Shown piece by piece: positions 22,454 through 29,713 of a stretch of DNA of 51,607 nt. The notes under the pieces were generated by a model that saw only the letters and a list, made by a program, of their open reading frames with translations, was not told the origin of the DNA and made no database searches. The stretch spans positions 1 to 51,607 of the forward strand of contig VYFB01000085.1 of NCBI GenBank assembly GCA_009842645.1, in the 5' to 3' direction. The DNA is from Nitrospira sp. SB0677_bin_15 (GTDB taxonomy: Bacteria; Nitrospirota; Nitrospiria; Nitrospirales; UBA8639). Position 1 is the stretch's first letter, and every line of letters starts with the position of its first letter. The translations under genes were made by a program, and so were the position numbers.

Positions 22454-23932
22454 ATGCCAGACACAGACACGCCGACATCACTGGTGGGGAACAATCTTTT
22501 TAGCCTCGTCACCACTGGCATGTACGACAATCCTTTAGCTATTTATCGCGAATATATCCAAAATGCTGCAGACGCTATCGCCGACGCAAGAAGCACCACA
22601 GACAGGACGGTCGAGATCGCTATCAACCTGCCGGCCTTGAGTGTGAAGATTCGCGACAGCGGGCCGGGTTTGGATCATGAAGCAGCGGTCAAGGCATTGC
22701 TGCCAATTGCTCACAGCCAGAAGCGGCCAGGAACCGACAGAGGATTTCGCGGGATCGGACGTTTATCGGGACTCGCCTTCGCCGAGTCGGTTACGTTCCT
22801 GACGCGCTCCGATGGGAAACAGCCAGTCACCCACATTGTCTGGGATGGCCCCAAACTCCGAAAACGCATCCTTGAGACCAAACAGACGGAACGTGCGATT
22901 AGAGAATGTGTCAGTATTGAGATTCTATCGGGGAACGGATACCCCGATCATTTCTTCGAGGTTGAGGTCAGCGGTATTGGGCGGCACGCGGCAGGCTTGA
23001 TACTTAACAAGGAAGCAGTCCGAACATACATTGGGGAAGTTTGTCCTGTTCCGATGCCGTTAAATTTTCCATTCGCGTCAGAAATCGAAAATTGCTTTGC
23101 AGAAAACAAGTCTCCGCTGTCGCTGGAGGTTGTCTTAGACGGCGAACTCACACCCATAACGCGACCTTATGGCGAGATGATTCGTTTTTCGAGGGACCGT
23201 GAGGACCACTTCAAAGAACTGGAAAAAATCTATATCCCCTCGGTAGACAATAATGGAAGCGCTGCCATAGGCTGGATCGCCCATTCATCCTACCTCGGTG
23301 CGATACCAAAAGACACTAGGATTCGGGGCATTCGCGCACGTGCAGGAAACATCCAGGTCGGCAATGAGTTCATATTCGATCGCCTCTTTCCAGAGGAGCG
23401 GTTCAACCGCTGGTGCGTCGGTGAGATTCATATAGTGGACCCGCGCATCGTCCCAAACGGACGGCGTGACTATTTTGAACCTGGTCCGCATACACGAAAC
23501 CTTGAAAATCAACTTACCGCCGTGCTCCACAAAATAGTGGCTCGATGTCGCCAGGCATCGGCGACACGTCACAAAGAGAGACTGTTTTTTTCCGCACTAT
23601 GTCATATGGAAGAAACCTATGATCTTGCAGTCTCCGGTTATTTACATACTAAAGATGCCAAAGCTTTGGTTGGACAGGCGTTGAGCCGTATTCAGAGCAT
23701 CCGGGAAAGCATCGACACCAAAAACGGCTATAACAAAGCTGAACTTGAGAAGCTGGATGCACTGGAGATGAAGTTGGGCAATTTCAAGGCTCGGCGCAGC
23801 CGGTCGCTGGGCGGAGATATCAGGGCTTCTGAAGCAACAACCTACCGAAAAGTTTTCCAGACCTTGGCGAAAGTCTCGCAATCCCCACAGGCTGCAAAAG
23901 AAATGATCGAAGCTATCCTGTCGCACTCATGA
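22454..23932 (+). CDS. Hsp90-like GHKL ATPase (second in window)
   Basis: A 492-residue protein from the ATG with GAGGC upstream. The N-box REYIQNAADA is at residues 32-41, RDSGPGL at 67-73 and GFRGIGRLSGLAFA at 97-110, all hallmarks of the GHKL fold. Residues 200-330 look like an Hsp90 middle-type domain (GWIAHSSYLGAIP, RGIRARAGNIQVG, RFNRWCVGEIHI). The C-terminus is helical, with a Lys/Glu-rich coiled segment near 430. It is related in architecture to, but clearly divergent from, the 5041-6648 protein. It shares a transcript with the radical-SAM remnant. Role unknown; a conflict or defence role is inferred from setting. Confidence 0.78.
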   Translation: MPDTDTPTSLVGNNLFSLVTTGMYDNPLAIYREYIQNAADAIADARSTTDRTVEIAINLPALSVKIRDSGPGLDHEAAVKALLPIAHSQKRPGTDRGFRGIGRLSGLAFAESVTFLTRSDGKQPVTHIVWDGPKLRKRILETKQTERAIRECVSIEILSGNGYPDHFFEVEVSGIGRHAAGLILNKEAVRTYIGEVCPVPMPLNFPFASEIENCFAENKSPLSLEVVLDGELTPITRPYGEMIRFSRDREDHFKELEKIYIPSVDNNGSAAIGWIAHSSYLGAIPKDTRIRGIRARAGNIQVGNEFIFDRLFPEERFNRWCVGEIHIVDPRIVPNGRRDYFEPGPHTRNLENQLTAVLHKIVARCRQASATRHKERLFFSALCHMEETYDLAVSGYLHTKDAKALVGQALSRIQSIRESIDTKNGYNKAELEKLDALEMKLGNFKARRSRSLGGDIRASEATTYRKVFQTLAKVSQSPQAAKEMIEAILSHS

Positions 23933-24319
23933 CCTTGACTCATGCAACCTCATCGCTCCTTCAAGTATAAAGACCCCGAATCTCTGATCTGAATAGGAAA
24001 TTGCATGTGCTCAATAATACGTTGAAGGCCTTATATGCGTGAGCAACCATGTGGCAGATTCGACACAACAACCGTGTCGTTTTGCCTTTTTACCACACTT
24101 GCATAAAAGTCAACTTGTTGTAAAATCAAAAACCTTTCATAGTACAAAAATTGCATCATTATGAGATGTATAGGTTTGCCAAATATGTATGCTTGAGAAC
24201 GTCGCCGCACCAGTCTTGGGTAAACCACCAAAGCAGGGCCACGAGTGGGAGTATCTGAAGAATCGCAAGTGATGTTGTTCTATATTCTTTATTTTTAATC
24301 CTAAAAGGAGGAGGCCAAA
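23933..24319. other. Intergenic, AT-rich, 5' region of the fic module
   Basis: No supported gene on either strand. The last 20 bases contain a strong ribosome binding site (AAAAGGAGGAGGCC) for the fic-associated small gene. The promoter presumably lies in the AT-rich TTGTTCTATATTCTTTATTT stretch near 24275-24295, but the -35 box is unclear. Confidence 0.4.
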
Positions 24320-24511
24320 ATGTTTCCGGGAGGTAAGCAAATAAATGATAAGGGACTTGGGAAACAGCTCAAGAAAGCCTCTAGCAAGCCCATGACAAAA
24401 AAGGAACGGACAGCACAGCGTATCTCATTCGTCTATGGTCAGATCGCGCACAAAGATGGACGAACAAAAGAAGAAATAGAGAAATCTCTTCGTGAACAAG
24501 GGCTAATATGA
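24320..24511 (+). CDS. Small Fic-associated protein, putative antitoxin
   Basis: A 63-residue basic protein (MFPGGKQINDKGLGKQLKKA...TAQRISFVYGQIAHKDGRTK). It has an excellent ribosome binding site and overlaps the fic start by four bases (ATGA). Known Fic antitoxins carry the inhibitory helix motif (S/T)xxxE(G/N); here the corresponding helix seems to read SFVYGQ, without the glutamate. It is therefore either a divergent antitoxin or a partner of another kind. Confidence 0.65.
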   Translation: MFPGGKQINDKGLGKQLKKASSKPMTKKERTAQRISFVYGQIAHKDGRTKEEIEKSLREQGLI

Positions 24512-25137
24512 TTCTATTTGATTTGGTGGGATATAACGAGGGACATCCAGCCTATCAAAAACTACATGCCAGCAATATAAACAGGCAATATGATTTCTTA
24601 GAAGCGATTGTCCACGCTGCGCTCGCCGTGAAACGCCCAATGATTTCAACGGCGATTATCAAGGCATTAAACTATCATGCCATTGCCTGTCTTCATATCA
24701 ATGCAGGGGAATATCGGCCTAGTTCTATAGGCGTTCGCGGGAGTAGCCGTCAATTTCCAGAACACTATCAAGTACCGGAACTGATGAATGATTTTATCAA
24801 TGTCGTTAATCGTCATTGGGATTCTACGGATTATCTCATGTTATCCGCTTATTGTCTTTGGCGATTAAATCATATCCACCCATTCGTCAATGGGAACGGT
24901 CGAACGGCTCGCGCCCTTTGCTACTTTGTTGTTTGTGCTAAATTGGGGGTGTGGTTGCACGGTAGACCTATTCTCCCTGAGTTAATTCACAGCAATCGTG
25001 ACAAATATGTAGCTCTACTTGAAAGCGTTGATGAAGCAGCAATGCATACTGAACGCGCTTACAATGCAAGCTTAACGTTCTTGGGTCAATTCATTGGAGA
25101 ATTACTGAGACAGCAATTAGCGTCAATTCGTCGCTGA
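24508..25137 (+). CDS. fic: Fic-domain protein (nucleotidyl/AMP-transferase toxin-like)
   Basis: A 209-residue protein with the Fic core HPFVNGNGRTARALCYF near residue 130, preceded by a helix YLMLSAYCLWRLNHI. Fic proteins attach AMP or other phosphate-containing groups to target hydroxyls; the histidine is catalytic. The usual consensus is HPFx(D/E)GNGR; here the acidic metal ligand is replaced by asparagine, which may change the chemistry or lower activity. The flap region RPSSIGVRGSSRQFP lies upstream. It is coupled to the preceding small gene and followed by a hairpin. Confidence 0.85.
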   Translation: MILFDLVGYNEGHPAYQKLHASNINRQYDFLEAIVHAALAVKRPMISTAIIKALNYHAIACLHINAGEYRPSSIGVRGSSRQFPEHYQVPELMNDFINVVNRHWDSTDYLMLSAYCLWRLNHIHPFVNGNGRTARALCYFVVCAKLGVWLHGRPILPELIHSNRDKYVALLESVDEAAMHTERAYNASLTFLGQFIGELLRQQLASIRR

Positions 25138-25139
25138 TT

Positions 25140-25169
25140 GTCAGGATACTTAGGACGCCAAATCCTGAC
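25140..25169 (+). terminator. Hairpin after fic
   Basis: GTCAGGAT, 14-base loop, ATCCTGAC, then CACCTTCATTTTTCCC. The stem starts at the fic stop codon. The T-rich tail supports an intrinsic terminator, though the loop is long. Confidence 0.5.
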
Positions 25170-25302
25170 ACCTTCATTTTTCCCATTTTCTTATACATCA
25201 CGAGGGCTTTTTCGCTTTTTCACCTCGCTCTTCGCCTAGCAATCGACACACGGTTAGGCTATAGTAAGAAACACACAGAGAAATATGCCAACTCAAAACA
25301 AA

Positions 25303-25656
25303 GGGGGTGACTGGCTTCGACGGGGATCAGGAGGTCAACGGTGCGTGTCGAGCTCTCGGAGTCTCGTTAAACCTTCGGGAACCTTATAATTGCCAACGAA
25401 GAATTGGCTCTCGCAGCGTAATCACGACTGCGACGTCTCCCCATGCTTTGTCTGCGGGCATGGATGAGGCGCTACTTCAGCAGGCTGGTCCAATGTTGGT
25501 GCTCAGCAACGGCGGATGAGATTTTTCTGGGCTAGCGAACGTTCTAAGCCGGTCAGTGGGCGTGGACGGTTGCGAATCTTAAAACATTGACTACACACGT
25601 AGGACCGTTGTGCTGAATATCTTCGGACGCGGGTTCAAACCCCGCCACCTCCACCA
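25303..25656 (+). ncRNA. ssrA: Transfer-messenger RNA (tmRNA)
   Basis: The 5' end GGGGGTGACTGGCTTCGACG and the 3' end GGTTCAAACCCCGCCACCTC CACCA form the tRNA-like domain: GGGGGTG pairs with CACCTCC over seven base pairs (one G-U), and the T-arm sequence GGTTCAAACCCC is present. CCA is encoded. The tag frame reads GCC AAC GAA GAA TTG GCT CTC GCA GCG TAA, giving a tag ending ANEELALAA, close to the common AA(N/D)..ALAA form. tmRNA frees stalled ribosomes and marks the incomplete protein for proteolysis. The ORF called here by the track is not a protein. Confidence 0.97.
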
Positions 25657-25658
25657 AT

Positions 25659-25694
25659 AAGGCCTCTGGACTACTTGATCCGGAGGCCTTTTCT
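25659..25694 (+). terminator. Intrinsic terminator of tmRNA
   Basis: AAGGCCTCTGG, a ten-base loop, CCGGAGGCCTT and then TTCT. The 11-bp stem (one G-U) starts three bases after the tmRNA CCA end. Confidence 0.9.
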
Positions 25695-25732
25695 ATTGAA
25701 AGTGCATGGATGCACTCATTTGTTGACAATCC

Positions 25733-25772
25733 CCCCTCACCCCAGCCCTCTCCCACATAGGGGAGAGGGAGA
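25733..25772. repeat. Family C repeat directly upstream of the NCS2 permease
   Basis: CCCCTCACCCCAGCCCTCTC then CACATAGGGGAGAGGGAGAA. Its right arm, GGGAGAGGGAG, sits where the Shine-Dalgarno of the permease gene should be. Confidence 0.8.
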
Positions 25773-25778
25773 AATGCG

Positions 25779-27530
25779 ATGACGGCCAACAAATCCGACC
25801 TGCGTAAGGGGATTCGCTACCAGCCGGATGAAACGCCGCCGGTGCCGCTGGCTTTCGGGCTGGGGCTGCAACTGGTGGTGCTCTGCATCGCGGGGATTGT
25901 CCTGACCCCGGCGGTTGTCATCCGGGCCGGCGGCGGGAGCGAAAATTTTCTGTCATGGGCCGTGTTTGCCGCGATCCTGGTCAGCGGGACAACCACGCTG
26001 GTCCAGGCGGTCCGGGTTGGCCGGTTCGGCGCGGGGTACGTCCTCCTGATGGGTACCTCCGGGGCTTTCATCGCGGTCTGCGTCGCGGCGCTTGCCGAAG
26101 GCGGACCGGCGATGTTGGCTACCCTGGTCGTGATATCCTCGCTCTTCCAGTTCATCTTTTCCACGTGGTTGTCGCTATTCAGGCGTATTCTGACGCCGTC
26201 CGTCGCCGGCACGGTCATCATGTTGGTGGCGGTCACGGTGATGCCGATCATCTTCGGCATGCTGACGGACGTGCCGGAAGGCGTCCCTGCGCCGGCTGCC
26301 CCGGTCAGCGCCCTCGCCACGATCCTCGTCATTGTGGTGATCGCACTGAAGGCGACCGGCACGTTGCGCCTTTGGGCGCCGGTCATCGGCGTGGCCGTGG
26401 GTTCGGTGGTGGCCGCATTTTTCGGCCTGTACGACGTGGACCGTGTGGCCGAGGCGTCATGGGTCGGACTCCCTGACGGCGCATGGCCGGGCTTTGATCT
26501 GAATTTCGGGCCGGTGTTCTGGGGGCTTCTGCCGGCGTTCGTGTTCGTGACGCTGGTGGGCGCCATTGAAACCGTCGGCGATGCCGTCGCCATTCAGCGC
26601 ATAGCTTGGCGGCGGCCCCGGGCCGTGGATTTCCGGGCGGTGCAAGGGGCCGTGGCCGCGGACGGCCTGGGGAACCTGCTGTCCGGTCTGGCGGGAACCG
26701 TGCCGAATACGACCTATTCCACGAGCGTGTCCGTGGCCGAACTCACCGGCGTCGGCGCCCGTCGCGTGGGGGTGGCTGTGGGGGTCCTGTTCCTCGCGCT
26801 GGCGTTTTTCCCGAAGGGGCTTGCCGTGATCCTGGCGATCCCGGGTCCGGTGGCCTCAGCCTATCTCACCGTGTTGTTGTCCATGCTGTTTGTCGTCGGC
26901 ATGCGAGTGGTCTTCCAGGACGGGATTGACTATCGCAAGGGATTGGTCTGCGGCGTCGCGTTCTGGATCGGCGTCGGCTTCCAGACCGGCGTGATTTTCC
27001 CCGAGTATTTCTCGGAGTTCGCCGGCGGGCTGCTCCAGAATGGGATGACGGCGGGCGGGCTCACGGCCATCCTGATGACCCTGTTCGTAGAGTTGACAGG
27101 ACACCGGCGCAGCCGGATCGAGGTGGCGTTTGACCTGTCGGCCCTGCCGCAGATCAGCGAGTTTCTGCGTGCATTCGCCTCCCGCGCCGGGTGGGACACG
27201 GCAATGGCCGACCGCCTTGACGCCGTGGGCGAAGAGGGGTTGCTGACGCTGCTCCAGGATAAGAACGAAGCCGAACGCGGACAACGGCGCCTGCTGCTGA
27301 TTGCACACGAGGAAGACGGTGGGGCGCACATCGAGTTCATCGCCGCCACCGGCGAGGACAACATTCAGGACCGGATTGCTCTGCTCGGCGCTCGGACTAC
27401 TGGGGATTTCGTCGAGATCGAACAGGAAGTGTCCCTCCGGCTGCTGCGGCACCTCGCATCCTCAGTCCGCCACCAGCAATACCACGACACGGACATTGTG
27501 ACCGTCCGCGTGGACAGGCTTTCCGGTTAA
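25779..27530 (+). CDS. NCS2-family nucleobase permease with C-terminal RsbW-like domain
   Basis: A 583-residue protein. Residues about 25-450 form a 14-helix NCS2 uracil/xanthine-type transporter core: GLGLQLVVLCIAGIVLTPAV, then GTSGAFIAV, ETVGDAVAIQ (the conserved acidic substrate site) and GLAGTVPNTTYSTSVSV. Residues 453-583 are extra: FDLSALPQISEFLRAFASRAG then DRLDAVGEEGLLTLLQD and paired strands RRLLLIAHEEDGGAHIEFIA. This resembles the anti-sigma RsbW-type ATPase fold, but the N-box asparagine is missing, so it is probably a degenerate regulatory domain. Substrate (uracil, xanthine or urate) cannot be fixed by eye. The ribosome binding site appears to come from a family C repeat. Confidence 0.82.
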   Translation: MTANKSDLRKGIRYQPDETPPVPLAFGLGLQLVVLCIAGIVLTPAVVIRAGGGSENFLSWAVFAAILVSGTTTLVQAVRVGRFGAGYVLLMGTSGAFIAVCVAALAEGGPAMLATLVVISSLFQFIFSTWLSLFRRILTPSVAGTVIMLVAVTVMPIIFGMLTDVPEGVPAPAAPVSALATILVIVVIALKATGTLRLWAPVIGVAVGSVVAAFFGLYDVDRVAEASWVGLPDGAWPGFDLNFGPVFWGLLPAFVFVTLVGAIETVGDAVAIQRIAWRRPRAVDFRAVQGAVAADGLGNLLSGLAGTVPNTTYSTSVSVAELTGVGARRVGVAVGVLFLALAFFPKGLAVILAIPGPVASAYLTVLLSMLFVVGMRVVFQDGIDYRKGLVCGVAFWIGVGFQTGVIFPEYFSEFAGGLLQNGMTAGGLTAILMTLFVELTGHRRSRIEVAFDLSALPQISEFLRAFASRAGWDTAMADRLDAVGEEGLLTLLQDKNEAERGQRRLLLIAHEEDGGAHIEFIAATGEDNIQDRIALLGARTTGDFVEIEQEVSLRLLRHLASSVRHQQYHDTDIVTVRVDRLSG

Positions 27531-27994
27531 ACACGCGGCTGTCTTTTCCTCCCATTCTTCCCGATCGCCTTGCTCGTGTCCTTAAAAGGGTTTGTGATGG
27601 TTAACCCTTCGATTTGTTGATCATGCTTCAGGTCTTCGCTGTAGAGGGTATGACAGCCCGCTTCAAGCGCGGCGGCGACGATGAGAGAATCGTAGAAGCT
27701 GAATCGGTAGCGGGTTTGCAGATCGAGGCCGCGTTGATAAAGCGCCCGGGTCGGGTTGACCCGCCAAAGCGGTATCAACGTGTCGTCCAGTATCTGTCTG
27801 GCTTTCTCCGGCGTGGTCTTGAGTTTTCGGATTACGACGTTAATCGTCTCCTGAACAACCTGGTAACTGATGCAACCTGTTTCGTTCGCCAAAGACTCTT
27901 GAACCAGACGAACGGCTCTCCCGCGTTTATGGTCATTGGTTTCATCAAACAAGTAAACGAAAACATTGGTGTCAAGGAAGTGTTCAACGCTCAT
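27527..27994 (-). CDS. vapC: VapC-type PIN-domain toxin (second pair)
   Basis: A 155-residue PIN protein, MSVEHFLDTNVFVYLFDETN, with SFYDSLIVAAALEAGCHTLY then SEDL holding the distal acidic residues. The C-terminus has an added basic tail (KAIGKNGRKRQPRV) and its stop overlaps the permease stop on the other strand by four bases, so the two genes converge tail to tail. It overlaps its antitoxin by 11 bases. Confidence 0.9.
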   Translation of the reverse strand: MSVEHFLDTNVFVYLFDETNDHKRGRAVRLVQESLANETGCISYQVVQETINVVIRKLKTTPEKARQILDDTLIPLWRVNPTRALYQRGLDLQTRYRFSFYDSLIVAAALEAGCHTLYSEDLKHDQQIEGLTITNPFKDTSKAIGKNGRKRQPRV

Positions 27995-28208
27995 TCATTT
28001 CGTCCCGAGTAAACTTCCGCCCTCCGGTATATAGCTGACCTTGCAGTTCACGAATGGTTCGCATGGCCCGGGCCACCCGCTGTTCATGCCCAACGTAGTC
28101 CTTGAGCCACAACCGAAATTGCTCGTTCAAGGTCGTGCGCTCTTCCATGGCACGGCGACGGGCCGCTTCAATCAGGTTCTCGTCGGCGCTCAGGGTAATG
28201 TTTTTCAT
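27984..28208 (-). CDS. vapB: VapB-type antitoxin (second pair)
   Basis: A 74-residue protein MKNITLSADENLIEAARRRA, a ribbon-helix-helix start nearly identical in style to the other vapB. AAGGAGGGG lies six bases upstream of this ATG, so the track start (five codons earlier) is rejected. The tail VARAMRTIRELQGQLYTGGR likely binds VapC. Confidence 0.85.
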   Translation of the reverse strand: MKNITLSADENLIEAARRRAMEERTTLNEQFRLWLKDYVGHEQRVARAMRTIRELQGQLYTGGRKFTRDEMNER

Positions 28209-28363
28209 GATCCCCTCCTTCATTTATATCGGCAGCATTACACTGATGCAGTGTACACTATGTTCGTGCATATTTAAGCGAAAAACTTCGGACTGCGCGA
28301 TCCTTGACGCACGGATACCAGTGATCAGAGCAGGTACGACACCTCCTTGGAGGAAAGGCACGA

Positions 28364-28522
28364 TCAGGGCTTTATGGCTACGACTTTGCCGTCCTTCCAA
28401 ATATAGATCGGTGTGTTATGCATACGCGCGATTTTCCGGGCGGCTTTGGCAGCCCGACGCAACGCTCGGCCAACGCTACGCGCAAATGCTTGGGTTTCTT
28501 TTTGAGTTTTTATAGGTTTCAT
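28364..28522 (-). CDS. 52-residue basic protein coupled to the zeta-like kinase
   Basis: Not in the ORF track. Sequence MKPIKTQKETQAFARSVGRA, a basic helix LRRAAKAARKIARMHN, then TPIYIWKDGKVVAIKP. Its ATG overlaps the zeta-like gene stop (ATGA), so expression is coupled. The overlap, small size and clean frame support a real gene. It is a candidate antitoxin or accessory peptide, though classical epsilon antitoxins are acidic, longer and encoded upstream. Confidence 0.7.
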   Translation of the reverse strand: MKPIKTQKETQAFARSVGRALRRAAKAARKIARMHNTPIYIWKDGKVVAIKP

Positions 28523-29049
28523 GGCCCCTTCTCCAAGAGCCGAGGAATTTCCTCGGAATTGTCATACACTGTCCACGTATCGGCTAACGAACGATACACG
28601 GTGTGAAAATTCTTCCAGCCTCGATCAAACCGCCGTAATACTTCATGACGGGGAACATCATGACCACCTTGTCGTACACGCATTGCGATCCGCCGGAGAG
28701 CAACGTGTAGTGAAGGAAGCCAAAGAAAAATTATTTCGATGCGATATCCTGCCCATTTCAAATTCTTGAGCCGTTGCACATAAGTCAGCCCACTCAACGT
28801 GCTTTCAAAAGCAAAGTCCTTCCTTCCATGCGCGAGACGATCCAGTTCTTGTAGTACGAGTCGGCCCGCCGTTCGTTTGGCCAAGTTGGGATCAAGGGGC
28901 GAAAGGCCATTCGCAATGAGGTCAGCGTTTACGAAGTGAACCACACCTGCCTCCATAGGGAGAAATTCTTTTGCAAAGGTGGTCTTGCCCGATCCATTGG
29001 GTCCCGCAATTACAATGCAGCGGGGAGATTTGGTCGTTTGCTTTTTCAC
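28519..29049 (-). CDS. Zeta-toxin-family kinase
   Basis: A 176-residue P-loop protein, IVIAGPNGSGKTTFAKEFLP (Walker A), NADLIANGLSPLDPN, FAFESTLSGLTY, WLPSLHVALRRIAMRVRQGGHDVP and an arginine finger region. This is the short chromosomal zeta/PezT-like family that phosphorylates UDP-N-acetylglucosamine or a related target. No epsilon/PezA-like gene precedes it; a small basic gene follows and overlaps it. Confidence 0.85.
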   Translation of the reverse strand: MKKQTTKSPRCIVIAGPNGSGKTTFAKEFLPMEAGVVHFVNADLIANGLSPLDPNLAKRTAGRLVLQELDRLAHGRKDFAFESTLSGLTYVQRLKNLKWAGYRIEIIFLWLPSLHVALRRIAMRVRQGGHDVPRHEVLRRFDRGWKNFHTVYRSLADTWTVYDNSEEIPRLLEKGP

Positions 29050-29144
29050 GTCAGCATTGGCAAAACCCGTGGGGTTTTCCTTTCCTCATTCAAATCTCAG
29101 CAGATTATCCGTCTTTGAGAATGAAAAAGAAAGGCTCAACTTCC

Positions 29145-29356
29145 TCACCCTCACTCACCCTCACCTTAATCCTCTCCCATCAAGGGAGAGGAGACTGGGA
29201 GAAGAGAATTACCCTCATTTGTGCCTTGCCATGTGGGAGTCTATAATTCTTGTTGATAGTCACCCTCACCCCCTGCTTCCGCAGGGGCAGGCTTAATCCT
29301 CTCCCGTCAAGGGAGAGGAGACTGGGAAAAAGAATATCCCATCAAGGGAGAGGAAA
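29145..29356. repeat. Family C repeats, two to three copies
   Basis: CTCACCCTCACCTTAATCCT CTCCCATCAAGGGAGAGGAG at about 29145-29205, then CACCCTCACCCCCTGCTTCC followed by CTCTCCCGTCAAGGGAGAGG at 29261-29320 and a partial CCCATCAAGGGAGAGGAAAG. No gene in 29050-29374. The last fragment lies beside the ribosome binding site of phhB. Confidence 0.8.
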
Positions 29357-29374
29357 GTATACAGGAGGACGTTC

Positions 29375-29713
29375 ATGAGTTTGGCGGATAAGCAATGTGT
29401 GCCGTGTCGCGGGGGGGTGCCGCCGCTGGAATCGGCGAAGGTGCAGGAGTTGTTGGGCCAATTGGATCAGGGGTGGGCGTTGAATGGCGACGGGCATATC
29501 GAGCGCCTGTACGAATTCAAGGACTTTGCGGAAGCCCTGGACTTTGTGAATAAGGTCGGCGCGATTGCCGAACAGGAGGGGCACCATCCCGACCTGTATT
29601 TGGCGTGGGGCCGGTGCAAAGTGGAAATCTGGACGCATAAGATTCGCGGGCTCACGGAAAGCGATTTTTATCTGGCGGCCAAGGCCGACCGGGTTTTCGC
29701 GGGCCATGGCTGA
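29375..29713 (+). CDS. phhB: Pterin-4a-carbinolamine dehydratase
   Basis: A 112-residue protein. In its family this enzyme dehydrates 4a-hydroxytetrahydropterin, or acts in molybdopterin-related repair in bacteria without phenylalanine hydroxylase. The active-site signature EQEGHHPDLYLAWGRCKVEI is intact, followed by WTHKIRGLTESDFYLAAKAD. GGAGG lies just upstream of the ATG. Its stop overlaps the start of the radical-SAM gene by eight bases, so the two are translated together. No phenylalanine hydroxylase gene is in the window. Confidence 0.93.
   Translation: MSLADKQCVPCRGGVPPLESAKVQELLGQLDQGWALNGDGHIERLYEFKDFAEALDFVNKVGAIAEQEGHHPDLYLAWGRCKVEIWTHKIRGLTESDFYLAAKADRVFAGHG

Noticed and set aside
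25307-25519. ORF of 70 residues in the tmRNA region
   Set aside because: The region is tmRNA with clear acceptor pairing, T-arm, tag and terminator.
25625-25656. Possible attachment site at the tmRNA 3' end
   Set aside because: tmRNA is a frequent integration site, but no second copy of the 3' sequence and no integrase gene were found in the window.
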